Shown piece by piece: positions 23,814 to 31,285 of a DNA stretch of 41,635 nt. The translations under genes and the position numbers were made by a program. This DNA is from JACCUZ01 sp038246575 (GTDB lineage: Bacteria > Actinomycetota > Actinomycetes > JACCUZ01). The notes beneath the pieces were generated by a model. It was not told the DNA's origin and searched no databases. It saw nothing but the letters and a program-made list of their open reading frames with translations. Within the stretch, counting starts at the first letter, position 1. Every line of letters begins with the position of its first letter. The stretch spans positions 1 through 41,635 of the forward strand of contig JBBRVU010000014.1 of the NCBI GenBank assembly GCA_038246575.1, read 5' to 3'.

Positions 23814-25910
23814 TCAGGCGTCGATGCTGTCGCGGTCGACCCGTGAGGCGCCGGCCACGATGAAGTCGCGGCGGGGCGCCACCTCGTTGCCCATCAGCAG
23901 GTCGAAGACCGCCTCGGCGCCCTCGACGTCGTCGAGGGTGACCCGGCGCAGCATCCGGTGCCGCGGGTCCATGGTCGTCTCGGCCAGCTGGTCGGCGTCC
24001 ATCTCGCCGAGCCCCTTGTAGCGCTGGATCGGCTCCTTGTAGCGCTTCGATTTGCGCGCCAGCTCGGACAGCGCCTTGCGCAGCTGCGGCTCGGTGTAGG
24101 TGTAGATGAAGTCGTTGCGCTTGCCGCCGGCGTTGATGACCTCGATGCGATGCAAGGGCGGGACGGCCGCGAAGACCCTGCCCTGCTCCACCAGCGGCCG
24201 CATGTAGCGGTAGAAGAGGGTCAGCAGAAGGCAACGGATGTGGGCGCCGTCGACGTCGGCGTCGGCCATCAGGATCACCCGGCCGTAGCGCGCTGCCGCG
24301 GCGTCGAAGGTGCGGCCGGACCCGGCGCCGATGACCTGGATGATCGCAGCACACTCAGCGTTCTTGAGCATGTCCGAGGCCGACGCCTTCTGCACGTTGA
24401 GGATCTTGCCGCGGATGGGCAGCAGCGCTTGGTACTCGGAGCTGCGCGCCGACTTGGCCGTGCCGAGAGCCGAGTCGCCTTCGACGATGAACAGCTCGCT
24501 GCGCTCCACGTCGTCGCTGCGGCAGTCGGCGAGCTTCGCCGGGAGCGACGACGTCTCCAGCGCGTTCTTGCGGCGCTGCAGCTCCTTGTGGGCCCGTGCG
24601 GCGACCCGGGTCCGCGCCGCGGAAGCCACCTTGTCCAGGATCGACTTGGCCTGCAGCTTGCCGGCCTTCTTGGTGGTGGTCAGCGCAGCCTTGAGCTCCT
24701 TGGACACGACCGAGGCCACGATCCGCGTGGCCGCCGACGTGCCCAGCACCTCCTTGGTCTGCCCCTCGAACTGCGGCTCCGCCAGCCGCACGGTCACCAC
24801 GGCTGTCATGCCCTCGAGGACGTCGTCCTTGATGACGTCATCCTCGGCCGCGCGCAGCACCCGCTGGGAGCGAAGTGCCTCGTTGAGGGTCTTGGTCAGG
24901 GCGCGCTCGAAGCCCTGCAGGTGGGTGCCGCCCTTGGGCGTGGCGATGATGTTGACGAACGAGCGCACGATCGTGTCGTAGCCCGCTCCCCAGCGCAGCG
25001 CGATGTCGACAGTGAGCTCGCGCTGCACGTCCTGCGGCGTCATGTGGCCGTTGTCGTTTAGCACCGGCACCGTCTCGGTGAAGTGGCCGCTGCCCTGCAG
25101 TCGCAGCACGTCACTCACCGACTGGTCCGGCGCCAGGAACTCGCAGAACTCGCTGATGCCGCCGTCGAACCGGAACGTCTGCTCGGAGCTCTCGCCGCCC
25201 CGGGAGTCGCGCACGAGCAGCGTCAGACCGGGACAGAGGAACGCCGTCTGGCGCGCCCGGTTGTGCAGCTCATCGATCGACACCGTGGCGTCCTTGAGAA
25301 AGATCTGCGTGTCGGGCCAGTAGCGGATGCGGGTGCCGGTCTTCTTCCGGGCCACCTTGCCGACCACCTGCAGGCCGGACCGGCTCGTGAACACGGCACC
25401 GGGACCGTCCCCGCCGAATGCGCCGGGAGCGCCACGGCGGAAGCTCATGGCGTACGTCTTGCCGACCCGGTCGACCGCCACATCGAGCCGGGACGCCAGC
25501 GCGTTGACCACCGAGGCACCCACACCGTGCAGGCCGCCGGTCGCGGCGTAGGAGCCGCCGCCGAACTTCCCGCCCGCGTGCAGCCGGGTCATGACGACCT
25601 CGACGCCCGTCAGGCCGGTGCGCGGCTCGACGTCGACCGGGATCCCGCGACCGTCGTCGCGCACCTCGACCGAGCCGTCGGGGTGCAGGTCGATCTCGAT
25701 GCGCGTGCAGTGACCGCCGAGGGCCTCGTCGACGGCGTTGTCGATGATCTCCCAGACGCAGTGCATGAGGCCACGGGAGTCGGTCGAGCCGATGTACATG
25801 CCCGGGCGCTTCCGGACCGCCTCCAGACCCTCCAGGACGAGCAGGTTGCGAGCGGTATAGGCGTCGGGCTCGAACGCGCCGTCACTGCGGGCGTGGAGGG
25901 TCTGGGTCAC
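23814..25910 (-). CDS. parE: DNA topoisomerase IV subunit B
   Basis: The product is a 698-aa GyrB/ParE-type ATPase subunit. The GHKL ATPase site has EIIDNAVDEALGG (Glu54, Asn58), DDGRGIP and the ATP lid GGKFGGGSYAATGGLHGVG (113-131). The TOPRIM domain has EGDSA (477-481) and DADVDG (550-555), which hold the catalytic magnesium ions. It pairs with the subunit A encoded at 20041-22497 to unlink chromosomes. I chose GTG 25908-25910, which gives a standard N-terminus and sits 8 nt behind a TAGCCT -10 element (25919-25924). A start 25 codons upstream would run through that promoter. Confidence 0.92.
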   Translation of the reverse strand: MTQTLHARSDGAFEPDAYTARNLLVLEGLEAVRKRPGMYIGSTDSRGLMHCVWEIIDNAVDEALGGHCTRIEIDLHPDGSVEVRDDGRGIPVDVEPRTGLTGVEVVMTRLHAGGKFGGGSYAATGGLHGVGASVVNALASRLDVAVDRVGKTYAMSFRRGAPGAFGGDGPGAVFTSRSGLQVVGKVARKKTGTRIRYWPDTQIFLKDATVSIDELHNRARQTAFLCPGLTLLVRDSRGGESSEQTFRFDGGISEFCEFLAPDQSVSDVLRLQGSGHFTETVPVLNDNGHMTPQDVQRELTVDIALRWGAGYDTIVRSFVNIIATPKGGTHLQGFERALTKTLNEALRSQRVLRAAEDDVIKDDVLEGMTAVVTVRLAEPQFEGQTKEVLGTSAATRIVASVVSKELKAALTTTKKAGKLQAKSILDKVASAARTRVAARAHKELQRRKNALETSSLPAKLADCRSDDVERSELFIVEGDSALGTAKSARSSEYQALLPIRGKILNVQKASASDMLKNAECAAIIQVIGAGSGRTFDAAAARYGRVILMADADVDGAHIRCLLLTLFYRYMRPLVEQGRVFAAVPPLHRIEVINAGGKRNDFIYTYTEPQLRKALSELARKSKRYKEPIQRYKGLGEMDADQLAETTMDPRHRMLRRVTLDDVEGAEAVFDLLMGNEVAPRRDFIVAGASRVDRDSIDA

Positions 25911-25918
25911 GTCTGGAG

Positions 25919-25924
25919 AGGCTA
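25919..25924 (-). promoter_or_regulatory. -10 element for the parE-type gene
   Basis: On the minus strand this reads TAGCCT, 8 nt before GTG 25910, with no ribosome-binding site between. No good -35 was found. Confidence 0.4.
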
Positions 25925-25978
25925 CCGGTGAGGTCGGACCCGGCTCAGGCACCGCGCCGATCCGCCGAACGGGAGATT

Positions 25979-26013
25979 GCGACACGCCGTAACCCGACTG
26001 TGACGCGTGTCGC
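25979..26013. promoter_or_regulatory. 9-bp inverted repeat in the parE/DUF7455 divergent region
   Basis: GCGACACGC (25979-25987) and its exact complement GCGTGTCGC (26005-26013) are 17 nt apart, so the half-sites are about 26 bp centre to centre. It may be an operator for one or both divergent genes, or the base of a leader stem. Confidence 0.4.
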
Positions 26014-26175
26014 GTTCGTCCGTGCGTTGAGATGGGAACCTACATAACCGGGTCGGACGCCAAGAATTCGCTCAGGGTGAATCCAACCCATCGGCCAACG
26101 GGGAACGAACAACAGATGATTCACTGTTGAGACAAGAACATCATCCAAAGTGCACCACCGAACAGAGAGGGCGAC

Positions 26176-26406
26176 GTGACTCCCACACTTGCCTCGCACC
26201 CTCCCCTGACAGCGGCCGACCGCTGCGACCGATGCGGCGCACATGCGTACATTCGCGTCACCATGCCCTCGGGCAGTGAGCTGACGTTCTGCGCGCACCA
26301 CGGGCACGCCTACGAGAGCAGGCTGCGCGAGGTGTCGATCGGCTTCGAGGACCACAGCGACCGACTCGTGGACACCCCCGCGACGGCCCCTGCCGACGAG
26401 CACTGA
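26176..26406 (+). CDS. DUF7455 zinc-binding small protein
   Basis: The product is 76 aa. A zinc site is formed by C17, C20, C39 and H41 or H42 (DRCDRCGAHAYIRV, then FCAHHGHAY). The C-terminus is acidic and probably flexible. This matches the actinobacterial DUF7455 family, whose gene stands between the topoisomerase subunit B gene and the principal sigma factor gene in Streptomyces; function unknown. The GTG start has AGAGGG 5 nt upstream. Two hairpins follow the stop, so it is probably transcribed alone. Confidence 0.85.
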   Translation: MTPTLASHPPLTAADRCDRCGAHAYIRVTMPSGSELTFCAHHGHAYESRLREVSIGFEDHSDRLVDTPATAPADEH

Positions 26407-26428
26407 ACCCACCCGCCCCACCCGTACC

Positions 26429-26462
26429 GAGGACCCCCAGCCCACCGGGCTTGGGGGTCCTC
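26429..26462 (+). terminator. Terminator hairpin after DUF7455
   Basis: The stem pairs GAGGACCCCCA...GCCC with GGGC...TTGGGGGTCCTC, about 15 bp with a one-base bulge and a 3-nt loop (ACC). It starts 22 nt after the stop codon. There is no T-tract. Confidence 0.75.
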
Positions 26463-26471
26463 GCGCGTCTG

Positions 26472-26489
26472 GGGGTGCATTCGCACCCC
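26472..26489 (+). terminator. Second, shorter terminator hairpin
   Basis: GGGGTGC and GCACCCC enclose a 4-nt ATTC loop, 9 nt after the first hairpin. The two hairpins in tandem mark the end of the core gene block. Confidence 0.5.
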
Positions 26490-26614
26490 TCTCCTGGTGC
26501 AACGGCATCGAACGATGGCAGGTCGGTCATGACGATACGTACCGCCACCGATACAGCGGGTCACGTCATCACCCAACGGGAGAGTGAGATCCGTCATGTC
26601 TGCTGCGCGCCACC

Positions 26615-27091
26615 GTGACCCGTCGACCAGCTGGCTCCGCCGCCGCCGCCGCCGTGTTTTCCTGGACCTTCGCCCTGCTGCTGCCCGCGGGCGTCGGCCT
26701 CGCCCTGTGGTCGGCCACCGGCAGCGGCACCGGACCGGCGAAGGCCCGGACGGCTCAGGCTCTCGTCATGACGGCCGGATCGGCAGTCGCTGACCTCTAC
26801 CCCGGCGCCACCGGCGACGTGCGCTTCTCGGTCGCCAACTCGAACCCCTATCCCGTCACGGTCACCAGCGGCACCGCGACCGCCATCACGACCGTCACCG
26901 GCGGCCTGGGAACTTGCGCCGCGACTGACTTCACGCTCGGGACCGGCTCGGTCGCCTCGACCGTCATCCCGGCCAACGGCAGCGCCAACGTGGTCCTGAC
27001 CGGCGCCCTCACCATGAAGCTGGCCACCGGCGACGGCTGCCAGGGGGCCACGGTCAACGTCACCGCGACGCTCACCGGCACCCAGAGCTGA
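26615..27091 (+). CDS. Secreted protein, SipW-associated type
   Basis: The product is 158 aa. The N-terminus has two Arg followed by a hydrophobic core (AAAAAVFSWTFALLLPAGVG), a signal peptide or anchor. The rest is beta-rich and Thr/Ser/Val-rich (DVRFSVANSNPYPVTVTSG, two Cys), typical of small exported proteins found with SipW-like signal peptidases in actinobacteria. I chose GTG 26615 because it gives the leader, but it has no ribosome-binding site. ATG 26596 has GGGAG upstream but lies in another frame, and a CCG/CGC run at about 26639-26655 could allow slippage between the frames. It is 26 nt from the next secreted-protein gene. Confidence 0.65.
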   Translation: MTRRPAGSAAAAAVFSWTFALLLPAGVGLALWSATGSGTGPAKARTAQALVMTAGSAVADLYPGATGDVRFSVANSNPYPVTVTSGTATAITTVTGGLGTCAATDFTLGTGSVASTVIPANGSANVVLTGALTMKLATGDGCQGATVNVTATLTGTQS

Positions 27092-27117
27092 GCCGACCGG
27101 AGCTCTGCGGGGATCTC

Positions 27118-27540
27118 GTGCACGGTGTGCAGGGTCTGCTGAGCAGGGCGGGGCCGCTGATCTGCGGCGCCGCCCTGCTGCTGGGGACAGCCGTGCCGGC
27201 GGCGGCCGCTTGGGCGACAACGGGGACGGGTCAGGGCGCTGTCTCGGCCCGCACCATGCCCCAGGCCGCCGGCGCGACGGCGACGTGTCTGGGCGCAGGC
27301 TCGGTGCGGATCACCTGGTCCGCCTCGACCTTGGCCACGTCGTACACAGTTCAGCGGTCCGTCGCCGGCAGCGCGTGGACCACCCGCGGGACCGCCACCG
27401 GTCTGTCCTACGACGACCCGGTCGCAAGTGTGGTCGCCCTCAGCGTGCGGTGGCGGGTGATCGCCACCCGGACGTCCTGGTCGGGGCCGGCGTCGGACCC
27501 GACGGCAACCCGCACCGTCGGCAGCCTCAGCTGCGCCTGA
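27118..27540 (+). CDS. Secreted fibronectin-III-like protein
   Basis: The product is 140 aa. A signal peptide (SRAGPLICGAALLLGTAVPA, then AAAAW) is followed by one fibronectin type III-like domain: SVRITWSASTLATSYTVQRS, then SALSVRWRVIA-like strands and a final Cys that may pair with the one in ATCLGAG. It is exported and possibly a surface or pilus-like component together with the preceding protein; no partner peptidase or sortase is in the window. The start is GTG 27118, with GGGG 5 nt upstream. Confidence 0.7.
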   Translation: MHGVQGLLSRAGPLICGAALLLGTAVPAAAAWATTGTGQGAVSARTMPQAAGATATCLGAGSVRITWSASTLATSYTVQRSVAGSAWTTRGTATGLSYDDPVASVVALSVRWRVIATRTSWSGPASDPTATRTVGSLSCA

Positions 27541-27592
27541 CCACCGCGCCCGACCTGACACGTGGTGCCTCCGGGGGGCATGCTCGTCCGCG

Positions 27593-28495
27593 ATGGACGT
27601 CGACGACGCGGGCGATGTGCTCTACGGCCGGGTTCCGGCCGATTTCACGGCCGCCCGCGACGAGCTGGTCCGGGCGGCCCGTGCCGAGGGCGACCGGCCG
27701 GGGGCCACCGCGATCGCGGCGCTGCGCAAGCCGACCGTCACTGCCTGGCTGCTCAATCTGCTGGTCCGTCGACACCGGGCCGAGGTGGCGGCGTTCGTCG
27801 AGATCGGTCCTCAGCTGCGCGAGGCCAGCGCCGCAATGAGCGGCCCCGAGCTGCGCGAGCTCTCGACCCAGCGGCAGCGACTGGTCCGGGCGCTGGTCCA
27901 GCAGGCCCGCTCGGTGGGTACCGAGGTGGGACAGCGGGTCGGCGAGGAAGCCCTCCGAGGCGTCGAGGACACCCTGCACGCCGCGCTGGCCGACCCCGAC
28001 GCCGCGGCCCAGCTGCTCGCCGGCCGGCTCACCCACCCGCTCCAACGGACGGGCTTCGAACCCGGTCGGGCTGCTGCTGCGAGCCGCCCGCCGCAACCAC
28101 CTCCCGCCCGTACACGGGCCGGCCGCAACGCGAAGGCGGGCGGGGCCGACGAGAGAGTCGCTCGACGGGCCGAGCTCGAGGCGGAGCTGGCGCGGGCCTG
28201 GGCGGAGGCACGGGATGCCGCGGACGCCCGAGATGAGGCGGAGCGTGCGGCGAAGGACACCACCTCCCGACTCGCTGCCGCCGGCCGTGAGGTCGAGCGG
28301 CTGACGGGCGAGCGCGACCGGTTGCTGGCCGAGCTGGATCGCGTCGAGGGCGGGCTGTCGGCGGCCGAAGGGGGGCGCGCCGGAGCCCGCGAGACCGCCA
28401 ACCGGGCTGCCCGCCGACACGAGGACGCCGAGTCGGCTGCCGACCTGGCGCGCCAGGCGGTGACTGCGCTGCAAGCGCGGCTCAACGACAAGTGA
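27593..28495 (+). CDS. Hypothetical coiled-coil protein (300 aa)
   Basis: Residues 1-150 form a helical domain (YGRVPADFTAARDELVRAAR, then AALRKPTVTAWLLNLLVRRH). A Pro/Arg-rich linker runs from about 150 to 180. From about 185 to 295 there is a long coiled coil of Ala, Glu and Arg heptads (ELEAELARAWAEARDAADAR and on). No signal peptide. I recall similar actinobacterial proteins without a known role. The ATG has no clear ribosome-binding site. It could be a structural or nucleic-acid-binding factor, but nothing shows this. Confidence 0.7.
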   Translation: MDVDDAGDVLYGRVPADFTAARDELVRAARAEGDRPGATAIAALRKPTVTAWLLNLLVRRHRAEVAAFVEIGPQLREASAAMSGPELRELSTQRQRLVRALVQQARSVGTEVGQRVGEEALRGVEDTLHAALADPDAAAQLLAGRLTHPLQRTGFEPGRAAAASRPPQPPPARTRAGRNAKAGGADERVARRAELEAELARAWAEARDAADARDEAERAAKDTTSRLAAAGREVERLTGERDRLLAELDRVEGGLSAAEGGRAGARETANRAARRHEDAESAADLARQAVTALQARLNDK

Positions 28496-28505
28496 GGCCC
28501 GACTG

Positions 28506-28534
28506 TTGACCTTGGCCCCAGCGAGGGCTACCAC
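28506..28534 (+). promoter_or_regulatory. Promoter of the 40-aa membrane peptide gene
   Basis: TTGACC (28506-28511), a consensus -35, is followed after 17 nt by TACCAC (28529-28534). The start codon comes 6 nt later, so the transcript is probably leaderless. This is the best-formed promoter seen in the window. Confidence 0.6.
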
Positions 28535-28540
28535 TGAGCC

Positions 28541-28663
28541 ATGAGACATCTTCCGGAGCGTCATCAGTCGATCGCGCCGCCGCCGGCCATCCTGGCGACG
28601 ATCATCGCGATCGTGGCCCTGATGATCGTCGTCTACCTGGTCGTCGCCCTCGCCGCGAACTGA
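28541..28663 (+). CDS. 40-aa single-pass membrane peptide
   Basis: The peptide has a short N-terminus (MRHLPERHQSIAPPP) and one membrane segment (ILATIIAIVALMIVVYLVVA, residues 17-36), ending in LAAN. It stands right behind a well-formed promoter with leaderless spacing. Its TGA shares bases with a CTG that opens the lipoprotein leader of the next reading frame (CTGA, 28660-28663). It may therefore be the first gene of a two-gene unit with the phospholipase D-like gene. No family recognised. Confidence 0.6.
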   Translation: MRHLPERHQSIAPPPAILATIIAIVALMIVVYLVVALAAN

Positions 28664-28758
28664 GAGCGGGAGCCGGCGCAGGCAGGTCGCGAAGCGCCGT
28701 AGCCGTGGCGCTGTCGCTTGCCACGGCGGTGTCCGGCTGCGCAGGCGTGCGACGTTGA
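28660..28758 (+). pseudogene. Lipoprotein signal peptide out of frame with the PLD-like gene
   Basis: Read from CTG 28660, this frame encodes an Arg-containing n-region (GRSRS), a hydrophobic core (AVAVALSLATA) and a lipobox VSGC with Cys at 28738-28740, then stops at TGA 28756-28758. It looks like the natural leader of the phospholipase D-like protein, whose frame begins at the same place but one base off. A single-base loss would explain it, or a sequencing error. The frame has no ATG or GTG at a suitable place; the CTG overlaps the previous stop as ATG or GTG starts do elsewhere in this window. Confidence 0.5.
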
Positions 28759-29897
28759 GAGACTCCGGCATGGGCTTCTTCGCGGCGGGCGACCTCTGGA
28801 TCGAGACGGTGTACGCCCGTCCGCCCGAGGGTGGCGAGGATCCCGCGATCCTCGCCCGCCTGACCCAGATGATCGACGACACCCCGGTCGGGGGTGAGAT
28901 CCGCGCCACGATCTTCCGGCTCACCATGGAGCCGGTCCGGGACGCGCTCGTGGCTGCGAGCAACCGGGGAACCGCGGTCCACGTGGTTCACAACGGACGC
29001 GACGTGACCAACGAGGTGGCCGCCTCGCTCGCGCGCAGGCCGCCGATCGGCCTGGGCGACGGGCACCGCTGGTCGGGCCGGCCGTACGACCCCACCGGCC
29101 GATGCGTCGACTACGGGGCCGTCGCCACGGGACGGAACTCGGACCTGCACACCAAGCTGTTCCTCTTCTCCGAGACGCGCGACCCCTGCGGCGTTTCGCG
29201 CACGGATGTGTCCTGGTGGGGATCGGCGAACCTGAGCACCCACTCCGGCATGCAGAAGTCGAACAACGCCGTCGCGGTCTATGGCGACCGCGTGCTCTAC
29301 GACCGCTTCCGAACGGAGTTGTGGGACCTCATGTGGCAAGGGGCCCATTTCGACGGGAACGACTTCTACAACGGGACCGCCGGCCGCGGAACATTCATGG
29401 GCAGCGCCGCCGGCAGGTCCAAGGTGTTCTGCTCCCCCGAGCAGGACACCGACCTGTGGGTCGGCCGCCTTGCGTCGGTGGTCGCGGACGCGAACACAAG
29501 GGTCGACATCGCCCACGTTCGTTTCACCGACAGCCGGGTCCAGGTCGCGCAGCAGCTAATCAGGATCCAGGACGGCGGTGCAACCGTACGGGTTGTCGTG
29601 GGAGCCGAGCCGGACTTCCTCGGCCCGCAGGTCAGGAGCATGCTGCTCGACGCCGGCATCGCCCTGCGCACGTCCAACATCCACGACAAGCTGGCGCTCG
29701 TGCAGTCCCGCTACGGCAGCTCGAGTCGTGTCCGCAAGATCGTTTTCAGCGGGTCGCACAACCTCAACCACGACGCGAACTATGTCAATGACGAGATCCT
29801 CGTGAAGACGTTCAACGACGACCTCTACGACGACATGCGCACCCGGCACTTCGAGCACGTGTGGTCAGCGGCCCAGCCGGTCGGCCGGGGCGACTGA
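28755..29897 (+). CDS. Phospholipase D-like protein with two HKD motifs
   Basis: The product is about 380 aa from TTG 28755; ATG 28770 is an alternative. Two half-sites of the PLD active centre are visible: H132-x-K134 with GSANLS (156-161), and H310-x-K312 with SGSHNLN (332-338). Both His-Lys pairs are intact, so it could be an active phosphodiesterase or transphosphatidylase. The usual Asp of HKD is not obvious. It was probably exported as a lipoprotein, because a lipoprotein leader lies just upstream in another frame; as read here it has no signal peptide. It converges with dodecin, 17 nt away. Confidence 0.75.
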   Translation: MRDSGMGFFAAGDLWIETVYARPPEGGEDPAILARLTQMIDDTPVGGEIRATIFRLTMEPVRDALVAASNRGTAVHVVHNGRDVTNEVAASLARRPPIGLGDGHRWSGRPYDPTGRCVDYGAVATGRNSDLHTKLFLFSETRDPCGVSRTDVSWWGSANLSTHSGMQKSNNAVAVYGDRVLYDRFRTELWDLMWQGAHFDGNDFYNGTAGRGTFMGSAAGRSKVFCSPEQDTDLWVGRLASVVADANTRVDIAHVRFTDSRVQVAQQLIRIQDGGATVRVVVGAEPDFLGPQVRSMLLDAGIALRTSNIHDKLALVQSRYGSSSRVRKIVFSGSHNLNHDANYVNDEILVKTFNDDLYDDMRTRHFEHVWSAAQPVGRGD

Positions 29898-29914
29898 GCA
29901 GCTGGCGGGCTGGC

Positions 29915-30121
29915 CTACTCGAGCACGAAGGTGACGAGCAGGTTCACCTTGTAGCCAGTGATTCGGCCGTCACTGATCTCGACCTCCTGCTCCTTGATCC
30001 ACGCCGATTTCATGCCGCGCAACGTCTGGCCGGCGCGATCGACCGCAAGGTTGATCGCATCCTCGAAGCTGGTGTCCGACTTGGCGCTGATCTCTGAGAT
30101 GCGAGCCACGGTTCCGGCCAT
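29915..30121 (-). CDS. Dodecin flavin-binding protein
   Basis: The product is 68 aa, the usual dodecin length, with the helix SDTSFEDAINLAVDRAGQTL flanked by beta strands and the conserved Trp41 in the SAWIKEQEVEI strand, which stacks on the flavin. Dodecins form 12-subunit shells that bind flavin or related cofactors and act as storage or buffer proteins in the cytoplasm. The start ATG 30119-30121 has a strong GGAGG 5 nt upstream. The gene lies 154 nt downstream of the cupredoxin gene on the same strand. Confidence 0.92.
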   Translation of the reverse strand: MAGTVARISEISAKSDTSFEDAINLAVDRAGQTLRGMKSAWIKEQEVEISDGRITGYKVNLLVTFVLE

Positions 30122-30275
30122 GCCGACCTCCTCGGTCATCGCGAGACGTTGTGCCCCGCCGGTCCCAATTCCATCAGACCGTGGCGGGCTGCGCCATCCG
30201 CTGATTCCATCGGGCAGCCAGGTGCGCGGCGTGGTCCGAGCGAGCGGCCACGCCGCGCTGTACCTCCTGGAGTTG

Positions 30276-31145
30276 CTACGAGAGTGTCACAAGCTTCCAC
30301 ATGCCCATCATGAAGTGCGGCTTGCCGTTGAAGTAGTCGGGCCAGAAGCAGGCGAGGAAGTACTTGCCAGCGGGCAGGTCGTAGTCGAGCAACTGGCTCT
30401 TCCCCGGCGAGACGACTCCGCCTCCCGTCGAAGCCTTGAGCGCCCACTTGGGATCGCCTCGCGGCCCTGACTTGATGAACCGTCGGACCTTTGCGTTCGT
30501 CGTCGACGGCTTGACCCGCTGAAGCACCATGAAGTGCGGTTGATCGGATTGGTTGAGGAACTTCACCGTCCCCGACGCCGGCAGGTTCTTCGAGACTCCC
30601 CAGCCGAAGGTGAACGCGGTGTACTTAGCACTCGATGGGGTACGTCCTGCTTTTCCGACCGTGCCAACCAGGCTGAGCGGGGCTGCGGCGTCGCTGTTCT
30701 GGTCGATGGCCAGATAGTCGCCCGGGGGCAAAGTCACGACCATGTCTCCCGGGTGCTTCTTCTTCGCCTCGGCGCCACCCCGGAAGTCAACTCCGTTGTC
30801 GATCCGCTGCACGGCCGCGACGTCGCCCTCGAACGCGCTTCCGAAGTCCTGCTGCGCCTGCTCGGCCGTGTATCCGTTGCGGAAGCTCACGAACTGCAGG
30901 ATGTGGTCACCAGAAGCCGTACCCACGCGGAAGTGGTAGCGGCCGGCCCGCAGCGTGGTGACGCCCTGGGTGGTCGAGGCACCGCCACCCTTGAAGGTGA
31001 TGGCGCTGTCGCTCATGCGAACGTTGACCGTCTTGACCGACGCGGCCTCGGCGGGTGCCGCGGCAGTCACTGCAGCGGTGACGGCGAATAAGGCGGTCGC
31101 CGCCCCGGCCGCAACGGCCTTGGTGCGACGGGTCCTGATTGCCAT
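30276..31145 (-). CDS. Secreted cupredoxin-like protein
   Basis: The product is 289 aa. A signal peptide (about 1-35, ending AAPAEAAS) is followed by two beta-sandwich halves. The second half has candidate type 1 copper ligands: His204 (PHFMVLQRV), Cys266, His277 and Met279/280/282 in CFWPDYFNGKPHFMMGMW. Spacing between Cys and His is longer than in plastocyanin or azurin, so copper binding is likely but not certain. It is exported, possibly as an electron carrier or copper chaperone. The ATG has AGGGGG 7 nt upstream. It is divergent from a multicopper oxidase, a likely partner. Confidence 0.75.
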   Translation of the reverse strand: MAIRTRRTKAVAAGAATALFAVTAAVTAAAPAEAASVKTVNVRMSDSAITFKGGGASTTQGVTTLRAGRYHFRVGTASGDHILQFVSFRNGYTAEQAQQDFGSAFEGDVAAVQRIDNGVDFRGGAEAKKKHPGDMVVTLPPGDYLAIDQNSDAAAPLSLVGTVGKAGRTPSSAKYTAFTFGWGVSKNLPASGTVKFLNQSDQPHFMVLQRVKPSTTNAKVRRFIKSGPRGDPKWALKASTGGGVVSPGKSQLLDYDLPAGKYFLACFWPDYFNGKPHFMMGMWKLVTLS

Positions 31146-31285
31146 GGTATAACCCCCTGACGATGTTGATCCGGCCGCCCGGAGACTAGACCCGTTGCGC
31201 CCCGCCGGACAGACCCAAACCGGACGTCTTTTTCCACCTGGCCGACATCGCCCCGCCGGGACGCGGCCTGTGTCACCATCGGGCC

